A DNA stretch of 64,000 bases from Opitutales bacterium UBA2995. Its GTDB lineage: Bacteria; Verrucomicrobiota; Verrucomicrobiia; Opitutales; UBA2995. The notes beneath the pieces are model-generated. The model worked only from the letters and a program-made list of their open reading frames with translations. It was not told the origin of the DNA and ran no database searches. Positions 19,116-28,898 of this stretch are shown here, piece after piece. The position numbers and the translations under genes were made by a program. Every line of letters begins with the position of its first letter. The stretch's first letter is position 1. The stretch spans positions 1-64,000 of the forward strand of contig DDZZ01000067.1 of the NCBI GenBank assembly GCA_002346535.1, written 5' to 3'.

Positions 19116-19292
19116 CCGCACCGATCCTACGGCGACAGAAACCGGCAAAACCATGGGCAGGGTGATCACAGGCGATCAGAGAGAGCTACCGGGAGGGCTG
19201 AAGATCAGCCGGTTAAGGTCTCGATATTATTCAGCCCGGTTTTCAAAGAGACTTGATTCTCGGTTCAGTTCGGGGAAGGATAAGTATCCGCT

Positions 19293-20732
19293 ATGGAACT
19301 TTTGTATGCTCTTGGGAAGCTTTATCCTTCCACTCGTCTATTTACCAGAAAATCTCAACTGGTAGCCTACGAGTCGGACGGGTTGACAGCTTTTCGCGCT
19401 GAACCGCTCGCCGTGGTCGTTCCCGAATCGCAGGAAGAAGTAATCGAAACGGTTCGATTATGCTACCAATCCCAAACACCCTTCCTCGCTCGAGGCAGCG
19501 GAACCAGCTTGTCAGGAGGATCCATGCCGGTGGAAGGAGGAATTGTCATCACTCTGAACCGGCTCAATCACATCCTTAGAATGGATCCGGAAAACCGCCT
19601 GGCCGTAGTTGAAACAGGAGTAGTCAATTTGAAAGTCAGCCAAGCAGCGGCGCCCCATGGACTGTACTATGCGCCGGACCCGAGCAGCCAACAGATTTGT
19701 ACCATTGGCGGCAATTTGGCATTTAACTCGGGTGGAGCCCATTGCCTCAAATACGGAATGACTGCAAACCATGTCTTAGGGATAAAGGCCGTGTTGGCCG
19801 ACGGAGAAGTCGTTGAATTGGGTAGCGAATCAGCTGATACGGTTGGACCGGATGCCGCCGGATTCTTTTGTGGAAACGAAGGGCTGTTTGGAGTGGCTCT
19901 GGAAGCTACCCTGAGGCTGACTCCAAAACCACAACGCTATTGCACAGTCCTGGCAGCCTATGATTCATTGGAAAAAGCGGGCCATGCCGTATCTGTCGTG
20001 GTAGAATCCGGATTACTCCCAGGCGCCATGGAAATTATGGACAGGCTATCGATGGACGCTGCCGAAGCAGCTGTCAAAGCGGGATACCCAAAGGACGCCC
20101 AAGGACTGTTAATCACGGAATTGGAAGGCGAGAAAGAAGCAGTTGAAGAAGATTTTAAACAACTCCTTTTCTTGATCGAGAAAACGGGTGCCTACGAAAC
20201 CCGGATCGCAAAAGACGAAGAAGAACGTCTAATGATCTGGAAGGGGCGCAAGAGTGCTTTTTCGGCTGTCGGACAATTATCACCGGATTACCTGGTTCAA
20301 GACGGAGTGGTTCCACGTTCCCGCTTGGGCGAGGCTCTCGCCAAAATTAAGGAGTATAGCAAGGAAGCCGGCATAGCGGTAGCCAATGTGTTCCATGCCG
20401 GAGATGGAAACCTTCATCCACTTATCATGTTCGACGGCAAAAAGGATGGGACACTGGAAAGAGCGGAAGCACTGGCAGGTAGGATTTTAACCATGTGCGT
20501 TCAAATGGGAGGTTCCATTACCGGAGAACACGGCGTGGGAGTAGAGAAAAAGAAATACCTGCCGGAAATGTTTTCGGAAATTGATATCGATTGCATGAAA
20601 CGTGTCCGCCGAGCGATTGATCCGCTTGAAATCGCCAATCCAGGCAAACTATTTCCAGGTGGAGAGGCTCCGGCGCTTACTACACACGGAGCACACCCTC
20701 TGGAAAAAGCCGGCATCATATCCCGGGAATGA
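19293..20732 (+). CDS. glcD: Glycolate oxidase subunit GlcD
   Basis: FAD-binding catalytic subunit that oxidises glycolate (or D-lactate) to the 2-oxo acid. The FAD-binding domain shows [12 protein letters not shown] (about 69-80) and [13 protein letters not shown]. The C-terminal domain shows [11 protein letters not shown] and [12 protein letters not shown], which are strongly conserved in GlcD. Length is 479 residues. The stop overlaps the start of glcE (ATGA). Together with glcE and glcF this is a complete operon. A D-lactate dehydrogenase of the same family is the main alternative, but the three-gene layout favours glycolate. Confidence 0.92.
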   Translation: MELLYALGKLYPSTRLFTRKSQLVAYESDGLTAFRAEPLAVVVPESQEEVIETVRLCYQSQTPFLARGSGTSLSGGSMPVEGGIVITLNRLNHILRMDPENRLAVVETGVVNLKVSQAAAPHGLYYAPDPSSQQICTIGGNLAFNSGGAHCLKYGMTANHVLGIKAVLADGEVVELGSESADTVGPDAAGFFCGNEGLFGVALEATLRLTPKPQRYCTVLAAYDSLEKAGHAVSVVVESGLLPGAMEIMDRLSMDAAEAAVKAGYPKDAQGLLITELEGEKEAVEEDFKQLLFLIEKTGAYETRIAKDEEERLMIWKGRKSAFSAVGQLSPDYLVQDGVVPRSRLGEALAKIKEYSKEAGIAVANVFHAGDGNLHPLIMFDGKKDGTLERAEALAGRILTMCVQMGGSITGEHGVGVEKKKYLPEMFSEIDIDCMKRVRRAIDPLEIANPGKLFPGGEAPALTTHGAHPLEKAGIISRE

Positions 20733-21844
20733 GCGGCGACCAAGAAACCGCAACTCCACAATCGGTGGAAGAAATAATCGATCTCATAAGGTCGGGTTCC
20801 TCCTTGATTCCTCGTGGCGGTAAAACCAAACCCACACTTTCGGCTGCGAACACTAAAGTTTCCACGGTAGACATGAGGTCCATGTCCGGGATAGTGGAGT
20901 ATTTACCATCCGAATACACCATAACCGTAAAAGCTGGAACAACGCTTCAGGAACTCATTAAGGCCCTTGCGGAAAACAGACAATACCTGCCATTTGATCC
21001 GACCATGGCAGAACAAGGAGCCACCATCGGAGGCACTGTAGCATCGGGCATATCCGGGCCTGGAGCCTATCGTTACGGTCCCATAAAAGACTTTATCATT
21101 GGAGTACGCTTTATCGACGGCGAAGGAAACCATGTTCAGGGAGGCGGCAAGGTTGTCAAAAACGCGGCAGGATTCGATTTTCCAAAACTGTTCAACGGAA
21201 GCCTCGGTAGAATGGGCATAATGACGGACCTGTCCTTCAAGGTGTTTCCCGAACCCCCGTCCTATGCAACATTAGAGGCCAAAATGGACTCCTTTGAAGA
21301 TGCCATAACCGTTCTCCCGAAATTGAAAGGCTTTGATCTGGAAGGTGTCGAAATTGACAATCACCGGATCCTCTACCTGCGGCTTGGATACCAGAAGCCC
21401 ACCATGGCATCCAGAAAAGAAAGCCTCGAGAACCTTATTGGGAAACCGATGAAATTAACAATAGGAGCCCGGGAACCGGAAACTTGGAGCAGATTCAAAG
21501 CCTTCGACTGGTCCGATCCGGAGGGAATATTGATAAAAACAGTCATCCATACCACTTCAGCCGTGAACGTACTGAAATCACTGGGAAACAGTAACTGGAA
21601 AATCCATTTTTCGAACGGCGCAAAATCCATTTTTCTAGGGGGGGATGCTTCGGCAGATCCGGAAGAAATCGATCACATACTGAGCCAATATTCACTACCC
21701 GGATTGCAGCTAAGAGGAGAATGTATAGCCCACCCGCTCCTGGGCCATCATGTAAGCCTGCCCTTTATAGGTAGAATTCAAAAGGCGCTGGATCCAAAAA
21801 AGGTTTTTCAACCGTTTCCCATCAAGGAAGCCCTGTCGGCCTGA
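20729..21844 (+). CDS. glcE: Glycolate oxidase subunit GlcE (FAD-binding)
   Basis: Shorter FAD-binding PCMH-type protein of 371 residues, the partner of GlcD. Visible: LIPRGGKTK near 30, then [23 protein letters not shown] in two motifs near 93-115, and [19 protein letters not shown] near 146. It has no GEHGVG motif, as expected for GlcE. Its start overlaps the glcD stop by four bases and glcF begins five bases after its stop. Confidence 0.9.
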   Translation: MSGDQETATPQSVEEIIDLIRSGSSLIPRGGKTKPTLSAANTKVSTVDMRSMSGIVEYLPSEYTITVKAGTTLQELIKALAENRQYLPFDPTMAEQGATIGGTVASGISGPGAYRYGPIKDFIIGVRFIDGEGNHVQGGGKVVKNAAGFDFPKLFNGSLGRMGIMTDLSFKVFPEPPSYATLEAKMDSFEDAITVLPKLKGFDLEGVEIDNHRILYLRLGYQKPTMASRKESLENLIGKPMKLTIGAREPETWSRFKAFDWSDPEGILIKTVIHTTSAVNVLKSLGNSNWKIHFSNGAKSIFLGGDASADPEEIDHILSQYSLPGLQLRGECIAHPLLGHHVSLPFIGRIQKALDPKKVFQPFPIKEALSA

Positions 21845-21849
21845 CCTGC

Positions 21850-23112
21850 ATGCAACACGTCATCGATAAGAAATCGCTCGGCCCCAAAGTAAATGCCCTT
21901 ACCCAAGGCGTCGAGGCTTGTGTACATTGCGGGTTTTGCCTGCCGACTTGTCCTACCTATGACACTCTGGGAGCGGAAATTGATTCTCCACGCGGACGCA
22001 TTTTCCTGATGAAGGAGGTACTGGAAGGATCAGTTCCCATGGAAGAAGCTCTCGATCCTATAGACAACTGCCTGGGCTGCGATGCTTGCGTAACCGCATG
22101 TCCCTCCGGGGTCGAATACGACCACCTCATAACGGCTTTTCGGGCCAAGGCTGAGAAGGAACGGAGAAAACCATTGGGCCGCCGTATTCTTCGCAGTATG
22201 ATTTTGAACACGCTTCCGTATCCCTACAAAGCAAGGTTGGCTTTCAAGATGGGGAAACTGGCCATACCACTAAGTGCGATTCTTCCGAAGAGTTTAAAAC
22301 CAGCACTCGGGTTGCTCCCCCGATCACTGCCAGCGAAAGATTCAATTCCGGAAATCTATCCGGCCAAAGGTGAAAAACGAGGACGAGTGGCTCTTTTGGC
22401 CGGTTGCGTCCAACAGGTGCTGGCCCCGGAAATCAATCGAGCCTCTCTGGAGGTACTGAGCGCGAACGGCATAGAAACGTTTATTCCTAGGGACCAGGCC
22501 TGTTGCGGTGCCTTAGCCCTCCACACAGGGGTAGAAAAAGAGGCGCGTAAAACTGCACGTCAGCTCATCCAGTCCATCCCGGAGAATATGGACGCCTTGA
22601 TCACTAATGCAGCGGGGTGTGGTTCGGGAATCAACGAGTATTCCATTTTATTTGCTGGTGAGAAGGAGGAATCGGAAGCACGCACCCTCGCCGGGAAAAC
22701 AAAGGACATCAGTACCTACTTGAATGAAATCGGATTGCTTTCCCCACCTGAATTGCCCAAACCCTTGCGTGTTGTTTACCATGATGCCTGTCACCTAGCC
22801 CATGCTCAAAAGGAACGAAAAGCCCCGAGACTCCTTTTGAATGCTATTTCTAATCTCAGTCTCCTAGAACCACCTGATTGGGAAATCTGCTGTGGGTCGG
22901 CTGGTATATACAATATAGAAAAGCCGGAATTGGCCAAGCAATTGGGGCAAACCAAAGCCCAAAACCTGCTTTCCACAGAACCTGACGTAGTAGCATTGGG
23001 GAATATTGGGTGCATGACACAAATAGAAAAGCACCTGGAATCGTACGAATCACCACCTCCGGTCCTCCACACGGTTCAAATATTGGCAAGCGCTTACAAC
23101 CAGGATTCCTAA
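21850..23112 (+). CDS. glcF: Glycolate oxidase iron-sulfur subunit GlcF
   Basis: Carries electrons from GlcDE to the membrane quinone pool. Two ferredoxin motifs are seen: C24/C27/C30/C34 in CVHCGFCLPTCP and C74/C77/C80/C84 in CLGCDACVTACP. Two CCG domains follow, with AGCVQQ and DQACCGALALHTG in the first and YHDACHLAHAQ and WEICCGSAG in the second. Length is 420 residues. It is the last gene of the glcDEF operon. Confidence 0.92.
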   Translation: MQHVIDKKSLGPKVNALTQGVEACVHCGFCLPTCPTYDTLGAEIDSPRGRIFLMKEVLEGSVPMEEALDPIDNCLGCDACVTACPSGVEYDHLITAFRAKAEKERRKPLGRRILRSMILNTLPYPYKARLAFKMGKLAIPLSAILPKSLKPALGLLPRSLPAKDSIPEIYPAKGEKRGRVALLAGCVQQVLAPEINRASLEVLSANGIETFIPRDQACCGALALHTGVEKEARKTARQLIQSIPENMDALITNAAGCGSGINEYSILFAGEKEESEARTLAGKTKDISTYLNEIGLLSPPELPKPLRVVYHDACHLAHAQKERKAPRLLLNAISNLSLLEPPDWEICCGSAGIYNIEKPELAKQLGQTKAQNLLSTEPDVVALGNIGCMTQIEKHLESYESPPPVLHTVQILASAYNQDS

Positions 23113-23306
23113 ACTTACTGTAAAGTCCTCTAAAAGGAAAGATCACAAGCGAAAACCAATAATTAAGCGGGCTTTTTTGTATATCTGATCGGATACTGAG
23201 AGGACGTAAAGCGGGTGTAAAAAAGAACTTTACGATGTAAATCCCAACCTAAATGCGACCCTTATTATTCGGTTCTGATGACCGCTCCACCCAAAAAAGA
23301 ATCATC

Positions 23307-23541
23307 ATGAAATCAAAGTTATCACCTTCGCAGCCATTTTGGCATCATCATTTTCCCCTTAACAGTGCCTACACCCCGGATCCACGGGAAAGGCAAATCG
23401 TCGCGCATGCCTGATTTTGGAAGCAGCCAATCAAGGAGAAGAGGGAATGATCGCGATGGCCAATGTGATGGTGAACCCAGCAAACGGGGAACATAACCGA
23501 ATATTTCAGGAAGTCAAAAAACCCTGGATCAAGAGCAAATC
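23307..23541 (+). pseudogene. Decayed SleB-like cell-wall hydrolase, 5' part
   Basis: An ATG at 23307 opens a frame that quickly shifts. One frame gives a signal-peptide-like run (VITFAAILASSFSP, then TAA). The next frame from about 23390 gives ACLILEAANQGEEGMIAMA and VMVNPANGE, matching the start of Hydrolase_2 (SleB/CwlJ) domains, where the catalytic Glu lies in the EA-x-N/R-G-E-x-G region. The similarity stops at about 23541, where an oppositely oriented GH26 remnant begins. The frameshift plus abrupt truncation mark it as a pseudogene cut by a rearrangement. Confidence 0.55.
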
Positions 23542-24421
23542 TATCTCTCCGACTTCCTTGCAACGTTGTCCTCGGCCCAGTCCCGGAAAACTTTCAGGGT
23601 CAGTGAATCACTGTCAAAGCGCCAATTCAGTTCTGATTTTCGGGGATTGTAGTGATTGAAGTAGATGAATCCTTCAATTCGATCGTCCTGACTCACTTTA
23701 GTGAGGAAATCTTTAATCCAAACCGGTTTCCGACGGTCGTCAGCACATCCGACTTCTGAAATCCAAATGGGTTGGTTGAACTTGGTACAGGCCCGAATGG
23801 TTTTTTCGAAAACCTGTTCATAACTTTGCCATTTGTGCCATTTGTGCCATTTGTCGTGGTGATACCCGAAATTGTAACCATCAATCCCAATTGTATCTGC
23901 ATACTGCGCACCGGGATAATAGTTGTAGAGGTCATCTTTGGCGGTGCGCTTATCCCATAAAACGTTGGGCGAAAACATCCATTTCACATTGTAGCAACCT
24001 ACTTCACGGAAAATGTCATGCGTACGCTTCCATGCCATGACAAATTTTTCGGGTTGGGATCCCTTGGAAACCAGTCGCCATTCATTTCGAAGCCAAACCG
24101 AAGCATAACCTCCAGGCCACACTCCTTCGCATTTTCGGACCATTCACGGAAATACTCATCAAACTCGCCCTTTACAACTTCATCGAGATAGCCGGTATCT
24201 CCCCAACGGCTGATTTCCAAACTGATTACAGGAGTCATTCCCCGGGCATGTGCGTTTTGCACGCGCTCAGTAGGGAAATTGCTCCCGTAGTGCAGGTCGC
24301 GAAAAAACAAAACAAATTGGGGATTGGTCCCAAGATCTACCCTGGCCCTGTCCAGTCGCTCTTCCCAAGAGTAACGGCGAGTCAGCATCTCATAAATCCC
24401 CAGGGCACATGCCGCATGCCT
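23541..24421 (-). pseudogene. Frameshifted GH26-like glycoside hydrolase
   Basis: Two overlapping - strand frames form one protein. The upstream part (from about 24421 to 24070) gives GIYEMLTRRYSWEERL, then VLFFRDLHYG, VISLEISRWGD and MLRFGFEMNGDWF, the acid-base region of GH26 mannanase-like enzymes. The downstream part (about 24070-23541) gives QPEKFVMAWKRTHDIFREVG, YYPGAQYADTIGIDGYNFG and QPIWISEVGC, where the last Glu matches the nucleophile. The join near 24070 needs a one-base correction. No good start remains: an in-frame TGA lies at 24422-24424, and tail-like sequence (ANRSAKAEG) continues in another frame to about 24470. The ancestral enzyme would have cut beta-mannan or a similar glucan. 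Confidence 0.7.
23828..23854. repeat. Three tandem copies of a 9-base unit
   Basis: GCCATTTGT is repeated three times exactly at 23828-23836, 23837-23845 and 23846-23854, inside the GH26 remnant. On the coding strand it gives HKW repeated after DKW. Because the unit is a multiple of three, it does not shift the frame. It looks like slippage expansion in a gene no longer under selection. Confidence 0.8.
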
Positions 24422-24806
24422 TCAGCCTTGGCGGACCGGTTAGCCAAAAATCCGTCAGAGAACGGTTAGAGACACCACAAGGATGAATTTTTTTTGGAGG
24501 GCATAATCAACTATAGAGAAAACTGGAAAATCTGTCGGCAAGTTCCGAATAAAAAGGTATCGGCTAGACACCATCTTTAATCCGGGTCTCCAATCCGGAT
24601 TTTTACTCTCTAACCATTCAAGCTTTGAATACACTTTAAGAGCGTCATAGTCCCAAATTATTTCACTTAAAACTGAATTCTTTCTCAAAAATGGGATGCG
24701 GATAGTTTTCAGATCAAGGATTCGAGACCAAAACAACTCGAAAAAACAATTATTAGCGTGGCCGCAGCGCTTGAAAATCGAATGATTACATTCCTCAATA
24801 CAGACT
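24422..24806. other. Stretch with no identified gene
   Basis: The longest frame is a - strand run of 123 codons (24826-24455). It overlaps the start of the spx-like gene by about 20 bases and contains a plausible part (SEIIWDYDALKVYSKLEWL) after an unnatural cysteine- and phenylalanine-rich beginning. I recognise no family. It may be another remnant upstream of the GH26 fossil, or chance. Confidence 0.25.
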
Positions 24807-25163
24807 ATGAGTATCAAAATATACACCTACAAAAAGTGCAGCACCTGCCGTAATGCCACAAAATGGCTTAATAAAAAAGGCCTGCTCTTTGAAGAGCTTC
24901 CGATTCGCCAGACGCCCCCAGAAAAGAAGGAATTGGAAACGATGTTGGAAGCCTATGACGGAGAGCTGAGGCCCCTTTTCAACACTTCAGGAAGGGACTA
25001 CCGAGCCCTGGCCTTGAAGGACAAGATTCCAACGATGTCCAAACAGGAGGCCTTCAAGCTTTTGACTGAAAACGGTAACCTAGTTAAAAGACCTTTTCTA
25101 CTGTCTGACTCCTTCAAAGCAGTGGGTTTTAAGTCATCCACCTGGGAAGCGTCTCTAGATTGA
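24807..25163 (+). CDS. Spx/ArsC family protein
   Basis: Thioredoxin-fold protein of 118 residues. The N-terminal CSTC (C11-x-x-C14) followed by RNATKWL, then FNTSGRDYR near 60 and VKRPFLL near 95 with the conserved arginine, place it in the Spx/MgsR/YffB branch. True arsenate reductases have one cysteine at this spot, so the CxxC argues for an Spx- or YffB-like role in thiol stress. No arsenic genes are nearby. The gene stands alone. Confidence 0.85.
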   Translation: MSIKIYTYKKCSTCRNATKWLNKKGLLFEELPIRQTPPEKKELETMLEAYDGELRPLFNTSGRDYRALALKDKIPTMSKQEAFKLLTENGNLVKRPFLLSDSFKAVGFKSSTWEASLD

Positions 25164-25330
25164 GGCTCCGAATGGGGCCGGTAAAAACGGCTAAGCCAAA
25201 ACGGGGCCGCACCGGCCAACGGAAGGCAGAGCATCAACCATCCACAAACAGAACTGAGTTTAACTAGAGTCATGGGAATTCGTATAAATGACGATTCCCG
25301 ATACCCATCTATTCAAGCAAATGTGAAAAT

Positions 25331-25840
25331 CTACGAATCGGCAAGAGATACAGACTCGATAAAAACTGGGTCAACGGGGACGTCCCGATGCAACCCTTTG
25401 CTGCCCGTAGGCACAGATTCGATGGCATCTACCACTTCCGTGCCCTCGACCACTTTTCCAAAGACCGCGTAACCAAAATCACGTCCATCGTGATTCAGGA
25501 AGTCGTTGTTGGCAGTGTTGATAAAGAATTGAGACGTAGCCGAATCCACTACCTGTGTCCGCGCCATGGCGACCGTATAACGTTCATTTTTTACCCCATT
25601 GCCCGCCTCGTTTTTAATTGGAGATTCCGTATTCTTTTGCTCCATGTCAGCGGTGAATCCTCCACCCTGTACCATGAAGTTCGAGATGACACGGTGAAAT
25701 ATGGTGCCGGAAAAAAAATCCTTTTCCAAGTAGGAGAGGAAATTTGCCACTGAGATAGGCGCTGTATCCTGAAACAGCTCCAAAGTTATCGTTCCTTTAC
25801 TGGTCGTTAAATTGACTCTTGGGTTGGTTTCTTCAGCCAT
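25331..25840 (-). CDS. ppiB: Peptidyl-prolyl cis-trans isomerase (cyclophilin)
   Basis: Compact bacterial cyclophilin of 169 residues with no signal peptide, so cytoplasmic. Visible: [13 protein letters not shown] near the start, [15 protein letters not shown] (active-site Arg in FHRV), [19 protein letters not shown] and [12 protein letters not shown]. These match PpiB closely. It helps protein folding. The gene is transcribed alone from a promoter in the A/T-rich region after 25840. Confidence 0.93.
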   Translation of the reverse strand: MAEETNPRVNLTTSKGTITLELFQDTAPISVANFLSYLEKDFFSGTIFHRVISNFMVQGGGFTADMEQKNTESPIKNEAGNGVKNERYTVAMARTQVVDSATSQFFINTANNDFLNHDGRDFGYAVFGKVVEGTEVVDAIESVPTGSKGLHRDVPVDPVFIESVSLADS

Positions 25841-26004
25841 AAGTCACAAAACAAAGGGTAATTTTTGTATACTATCAAGCAAAGTGAACAAAATGTTTTG
25901 CACTTTTAACGAGCCTATACTTGCATCAGCGCTAGCCCCTTAAAAAATTTCATTTCATTTCTGAATTCCTTTTGGCATTTTTCTACCTGAATTTCCTGAA
26001 GAAA

Positions 26005-26349
26005 ATTTCTTTCCTAGCCAACCGGTTGTAGCCGCAAATGGTACAGAGGGATTAAACCTGGCAGAAGCAGGTCATTTCTAAATCGTGTTTATGGACATGC
26101 ATATGCCAGTCATGGACGGTTACAATGCCACAATCCGTATTTTCAATTCCTGAAAATTGACTATCCGACTTATATCTCCGCATATACAGCCAACGCGCGT
26201 CAAAACGATAAAGACGCTTGTCAGGCTGTCGGCATTCATGACTTTGTGGCCAAACCCGCACAACCCCAATAAAATTACGAACCTGATTAAACGGGCCCAC
26301 GAATGGCTTTCCGCGCAGGCCGCATCCATCAAAAAAGCGAGTAAGTAAA
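26005..26349 (+). pseudogene. Decayed response-regulator receiver domain
   Basis: Three frames together spell one receiver domain. First VVAANGTEGLNLAEAGHF, then an in-frame TAA at about 26080, then IVFMDMHMPVMDGYNAT with the phospho-acceptor Asp in FMDMHMP. After one shift comes PTYISAYTANARQNDKDAC and VGIHDFVAKPAQP with the conserved Lys. After a second shift comes NLIKRAHEWLSAQAA. The MDMHMPVMDG form is typical of hybrid sensor kinases. One stop and two frameshifts make it non-functional, and the kinase part is missing. Confidence 0.75.
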
Positions 26350-26412
26350 ATCGGTTAACCTTAACAGCGTTTCGCCCGTTGCCTTTTGCTTGGTTTTGTA
26401 ATGATCTAAGTT

Positions 26413-27135
26413 ATGCAAAAAGCTTTTGCGGCCATCATTTTTTGGCTACCCACGATACTATTGGCTATTTCTGATCCACCGGATCCTATCTACGAGCAAC
26501 GGTCACCATCCAATCGAGATGGAATCGGCAAATTTTACATGGGGCGCGAAATATCCCATGTGATGGGCCATCAAGGAGCAGCCTGGTTGGAACGGCCTGA
26601 AAGAGAGCGCGACGAGCGGACTGATTTACTCGTCGAGGCCCTGCCGATGAAGAAAGGAGATATTGTGGCCGATATAGGAGCCGGAAGCGGCTACTTTGCA
26701 TGGAGGCTCGCAAAAAAAGTCGGAACATCAGGAAAAATTCTGGCCGTCGATATCCAGCCCGAAATGCTCAAGATCCTTGAGGCGAACATGGAAAATCATG
26801 GAGTATCGGACCGAGTAAAACCGATTCTCGGTAAGATTACGGATCCCAAGCTACCAAACGAATCAGTAGACCTAGCTTTGATCGTCGATGTCTACCACGA
26901 GCTCAGCCATCCATATGAAATGACTCAAAAAATGGTAGAAGCTCTCAAACCGGGGGGCGTAATTGCCTTTGTCGAATACCGGTCCGAGGATCCAATGGTC
27001 CCTATCAAAAGGCTTCATAAAATGACTGAGGAGCAAGTTAAAAAAGAAATGACAGTGCATGACCTTGAATATGTTGAGACTCTCGACATACTCCCCCAAC
27101 AGCACATCATACTTTTCAAAAAACCCGAAAAATAG
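26413..27135 (+). CDS. Exported SAM-dependent methyltransferase
   Basis: Class I methyltransferase of 240 residues with the SAM motif VADIGAGSGYFAWRLA near 84-99, the acidic ribose-binding AVDIQPEML near 112 and LIVDVYHEL near 156. An N-terminal hydrophobic stretch (about 4-18) looks like a signal peptide, implying export, which is unusual because SAM is cytoplasmic. The segment before the SAM motif (GREISHVMGHQGAAWLERPE) is characteristic of a methyltransferase group found in Planctomycetes and Verrucomicrobia. The substrate is unknown. An ankyrin-repeat gene remnant starts immediately after the stop. Confidence 0.75.
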   Translation: MQKAFAAIIFWLPTILLAISDPPDPIYEQRSPSNRDGIGKFYMGREISHVMGHQGAAWLERPERERDERTDLLVEALPMKKGDIVADIGAGSGYFAWRLAKKVGTSGKILAVDIQPEMLKILEANMENHGVSDRVKPILGKITDPKLPNESVDLALIVDVYHELSHPYEMTQKMVEALKPGGVIAFVEYRSEDPMVPIKRLHKMTEEQVKKEMTVHDLEYVETLDILPQQHIILFKKPEK

Positions 27136-27538
27136 ATGTCCCCGCCCACCGAAGCTATTTTTGAAGCCTTTGATCGAGATGACACTCAGGATCTCTCAAA
27201 CATCCTAAAGCAACATCCTGGCCTTTTCACGCCAGCACCCCAATCCAGATCTCTACCATTGGACGACACTTCAATTTACCGCTGCACGAGGAAGGCTGGC
27301 AGCCTGCCGGCTTCTCGTAGATGAAGGTGCAGAAGCCTACACGAATCCTTTGAATACATATCCTCCCGTGATGCAAACGGCTTGGGGAAAACACCAGGAA
27401 GTGGTAAATTTCTTTCTAAAGGAAATACCAGATAAGGCTGATGGAACCAATAAACTAGGCGTCACCTTCAATCTGGCAGATCGCGAAGGCTGGATTGACG
27501 GAGCATTCTGGCAAAGGACCCGCAGTGCAACCAGATAA
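27136..27538 (+). pseudogene. Frameshifted ankyrin-repeat protein
   Basis: The gene starts with ATG directly after the methyltransferase stop. The first frame reads EAIFEAFDRDDTQDLSNIL, then loses sense near 27245. The +1 frame continues with YHWTTLQFTAARGRLAACRL, LLVDEGAEAY and PPVMQTAWGKHQEVVNFFL, which are ankyrin repeats (TxLhxAAxxGxxxxxxxLLxxGA), and ends at a stop at 27536-27538 after about 20 codons with no further repeat. A single-base change near 27245 explains the break. It was probably co-transcribed with the methyltransferase. Confidence 0.65.
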
Positions 27539-27854
27539 TCTCCGAGTAGATATTCATGCAGACAATCAGCGATTTTCCGCATGCGATCCATCAGTTCAAT
27601 TTCTGCCTAAGAAAACTGCTGAATATCATTTACAAACCCTTGAATATCAAAAGCTCGGGCAAATTTTCCCACCTCATTGGCTAAAAAGATTATGCGAGCC
27701 TGAAAATACTGGTCCTTAAGCGGAGTCATTTTGGAATAGCAGCCAAGAGGATTATACACGAAAAATCACTAAAAAATCGACCTCCTTTAAATTAGGTTGG
27801 ATCAAAGTAAGTTTTGAGGTATGACCACAATTCCGTTTTTCTGAATGCATCCTA
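27539..27854. other. Intergenic stretch with no recognisable gene
   Basis: A + frame continues openly to 27719 but shows no known motif; it may be the decayed rest of the ankyrin gene. The remainder, which is A/T-rich, should contain the promoter of the following carotene oxygenase gene. I see no terminator hairpin. Confidence 0.3.
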
Positions 27855-28856
27855 ATGCTCCGCGTCCTTTTAATTAAAGCCCTGATCGAACCGATATGGG
27901 CCAGAAGAAGGCTCTGGCTACTTTACCTGATATTGATAGGATTGTCCCAGCTGATCCTGGATCAGGCGCCCGCAATTCATTACTTGTTCATGCTTTTCGC
28001 AATAGGAACATTCACCATTCCGCACGGCACGGCTGATCTTTTCTTACCGGCCTGGATTCTGAATCCTCCCTGGGAAAAACGGATTAATTACTGGATACCA
28101 GCTATGGCGATTGTCATTTTTGTTGCCGGGGGAACATGGCTGATTTTTGAGTTTTCGATAGACTTTGGAGTCGCACTGTTTAGTGCGCTCGTAATGTGGC
28201 ATTGGGGTAGCGTCGATGCAGTTTCAATTTACCCTCAACGTGCCCTGGCCTGGGTAATCGCATCCATCGGCCGTGGCATGCTTATCGTTTCCGCACCCAT
28301 GTACTTTCGCCCCCTGGAAGTGCAAGATTTTATTCTCAACCTTACCGGAGCAGAAGAAAGCGCCATACTAAACACGCTGTATTGGCTTTCCGAATACATT
28401 CTTATTTCAGGGATAGCTTTGGAACTACTCGCTACTGCGGTGAACAAGTTTATAGAGGGAAGAGGCTTTCTAAAAAGAGCTGCGGGCCACCTTGCCGAAA
28501 CCGTTTTCCTGGTGCTCATGTTTAAATGGGCCAATTTGCAACTTAGTGTTACTTTCTATTTTTTAGTCCTCCATTCCATCCGTCATATGTCCCGCGTATC
28601 AGCCTACATTCCCGAAGCACGCAATCAGCTTTTGGACGTAGGCGGTTTATTCCGTAATTTGCCCGACTACTTTCATAAAACCAACTTTTTGAATATCGTA
28701 TTCATCGGCCTATTGGTGGCCTGGTTTATGTGGAATATCATAACGGGAAGCACATTAATGGAAGCCACTTTTGCGACATTGGGACCATTGTTGCTCCTTA
28801 TGATTCCGCATGCTCTTGTTGGCTTGCTCGCGGATTTAAATCCAAGGCAACTGTAA
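27855..28856 (+). CDS. blh: Brp/Blh-type beta-carotene 15,15'-dioxygenase
   Basis: Polytopic membrane protein of 333 residues with about eight hydrophobic segments. The histidine motifs of the Blh/Brp family are in order: TIPHGTADL (H57), MWHWGSVDA (H116), VLHSIRHM (about 240) and LMIPHALVGL near the C-terminus. These bind the non-haem iron that cleaves beta-carotene to two retinals. The second motif (WHWGSVD) differs somewhat from the usual F/WHWG-x-x-D/E form but keeps the histidine. Retinal normally serves a rhodopsin; none is in the window, nor are carotenoid genes. Confidence 0.8.
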   Translation: MLRVLLIKALIEPIWARRRLWLLYLILIGLSQLILDQAPAIHYLFMLFAIGTFTIPHGTADLFLPAWILNPPWEKRINYWIPAMAIVIFVAGGTWLIFEFSIDFGVALFSALVMWHWGSVDAVSIYPQRALAWVIASIGRGMLIVSAPMYFRPLEVQDFILNLTGAEESAILNTLYWLSEYILISGIALELLATAVNKFIEGRGFLKRAAGHLAETVFLVLMFKWANLQLSVTFYFLVLHSIRHMSRVSAYIPEARNQLLDVGGLFRNLPDYFHKTNFLNIVFIGLLVAWFMWNIITGSTLMEATFATLGPLLLLMIPHALVGLLADLNPRQL

Positions 28857-28898
28857 GGAATGTACATCGAAACACTACATCCGTAAATCATTCCATCT

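Noticed and set aside
23828..23854. Possible CRISPR or regulatory repeat
   Set aside because: Three adjacent 9-base units without spacers; simple slippage inside a decayed coding sequence explains it.
24998..25273. 91-codon - strand frame with a signal-like start
   Set aside because: More than half lies antisense to the Spx-like gene, and only the first 35 or so residues look natural.
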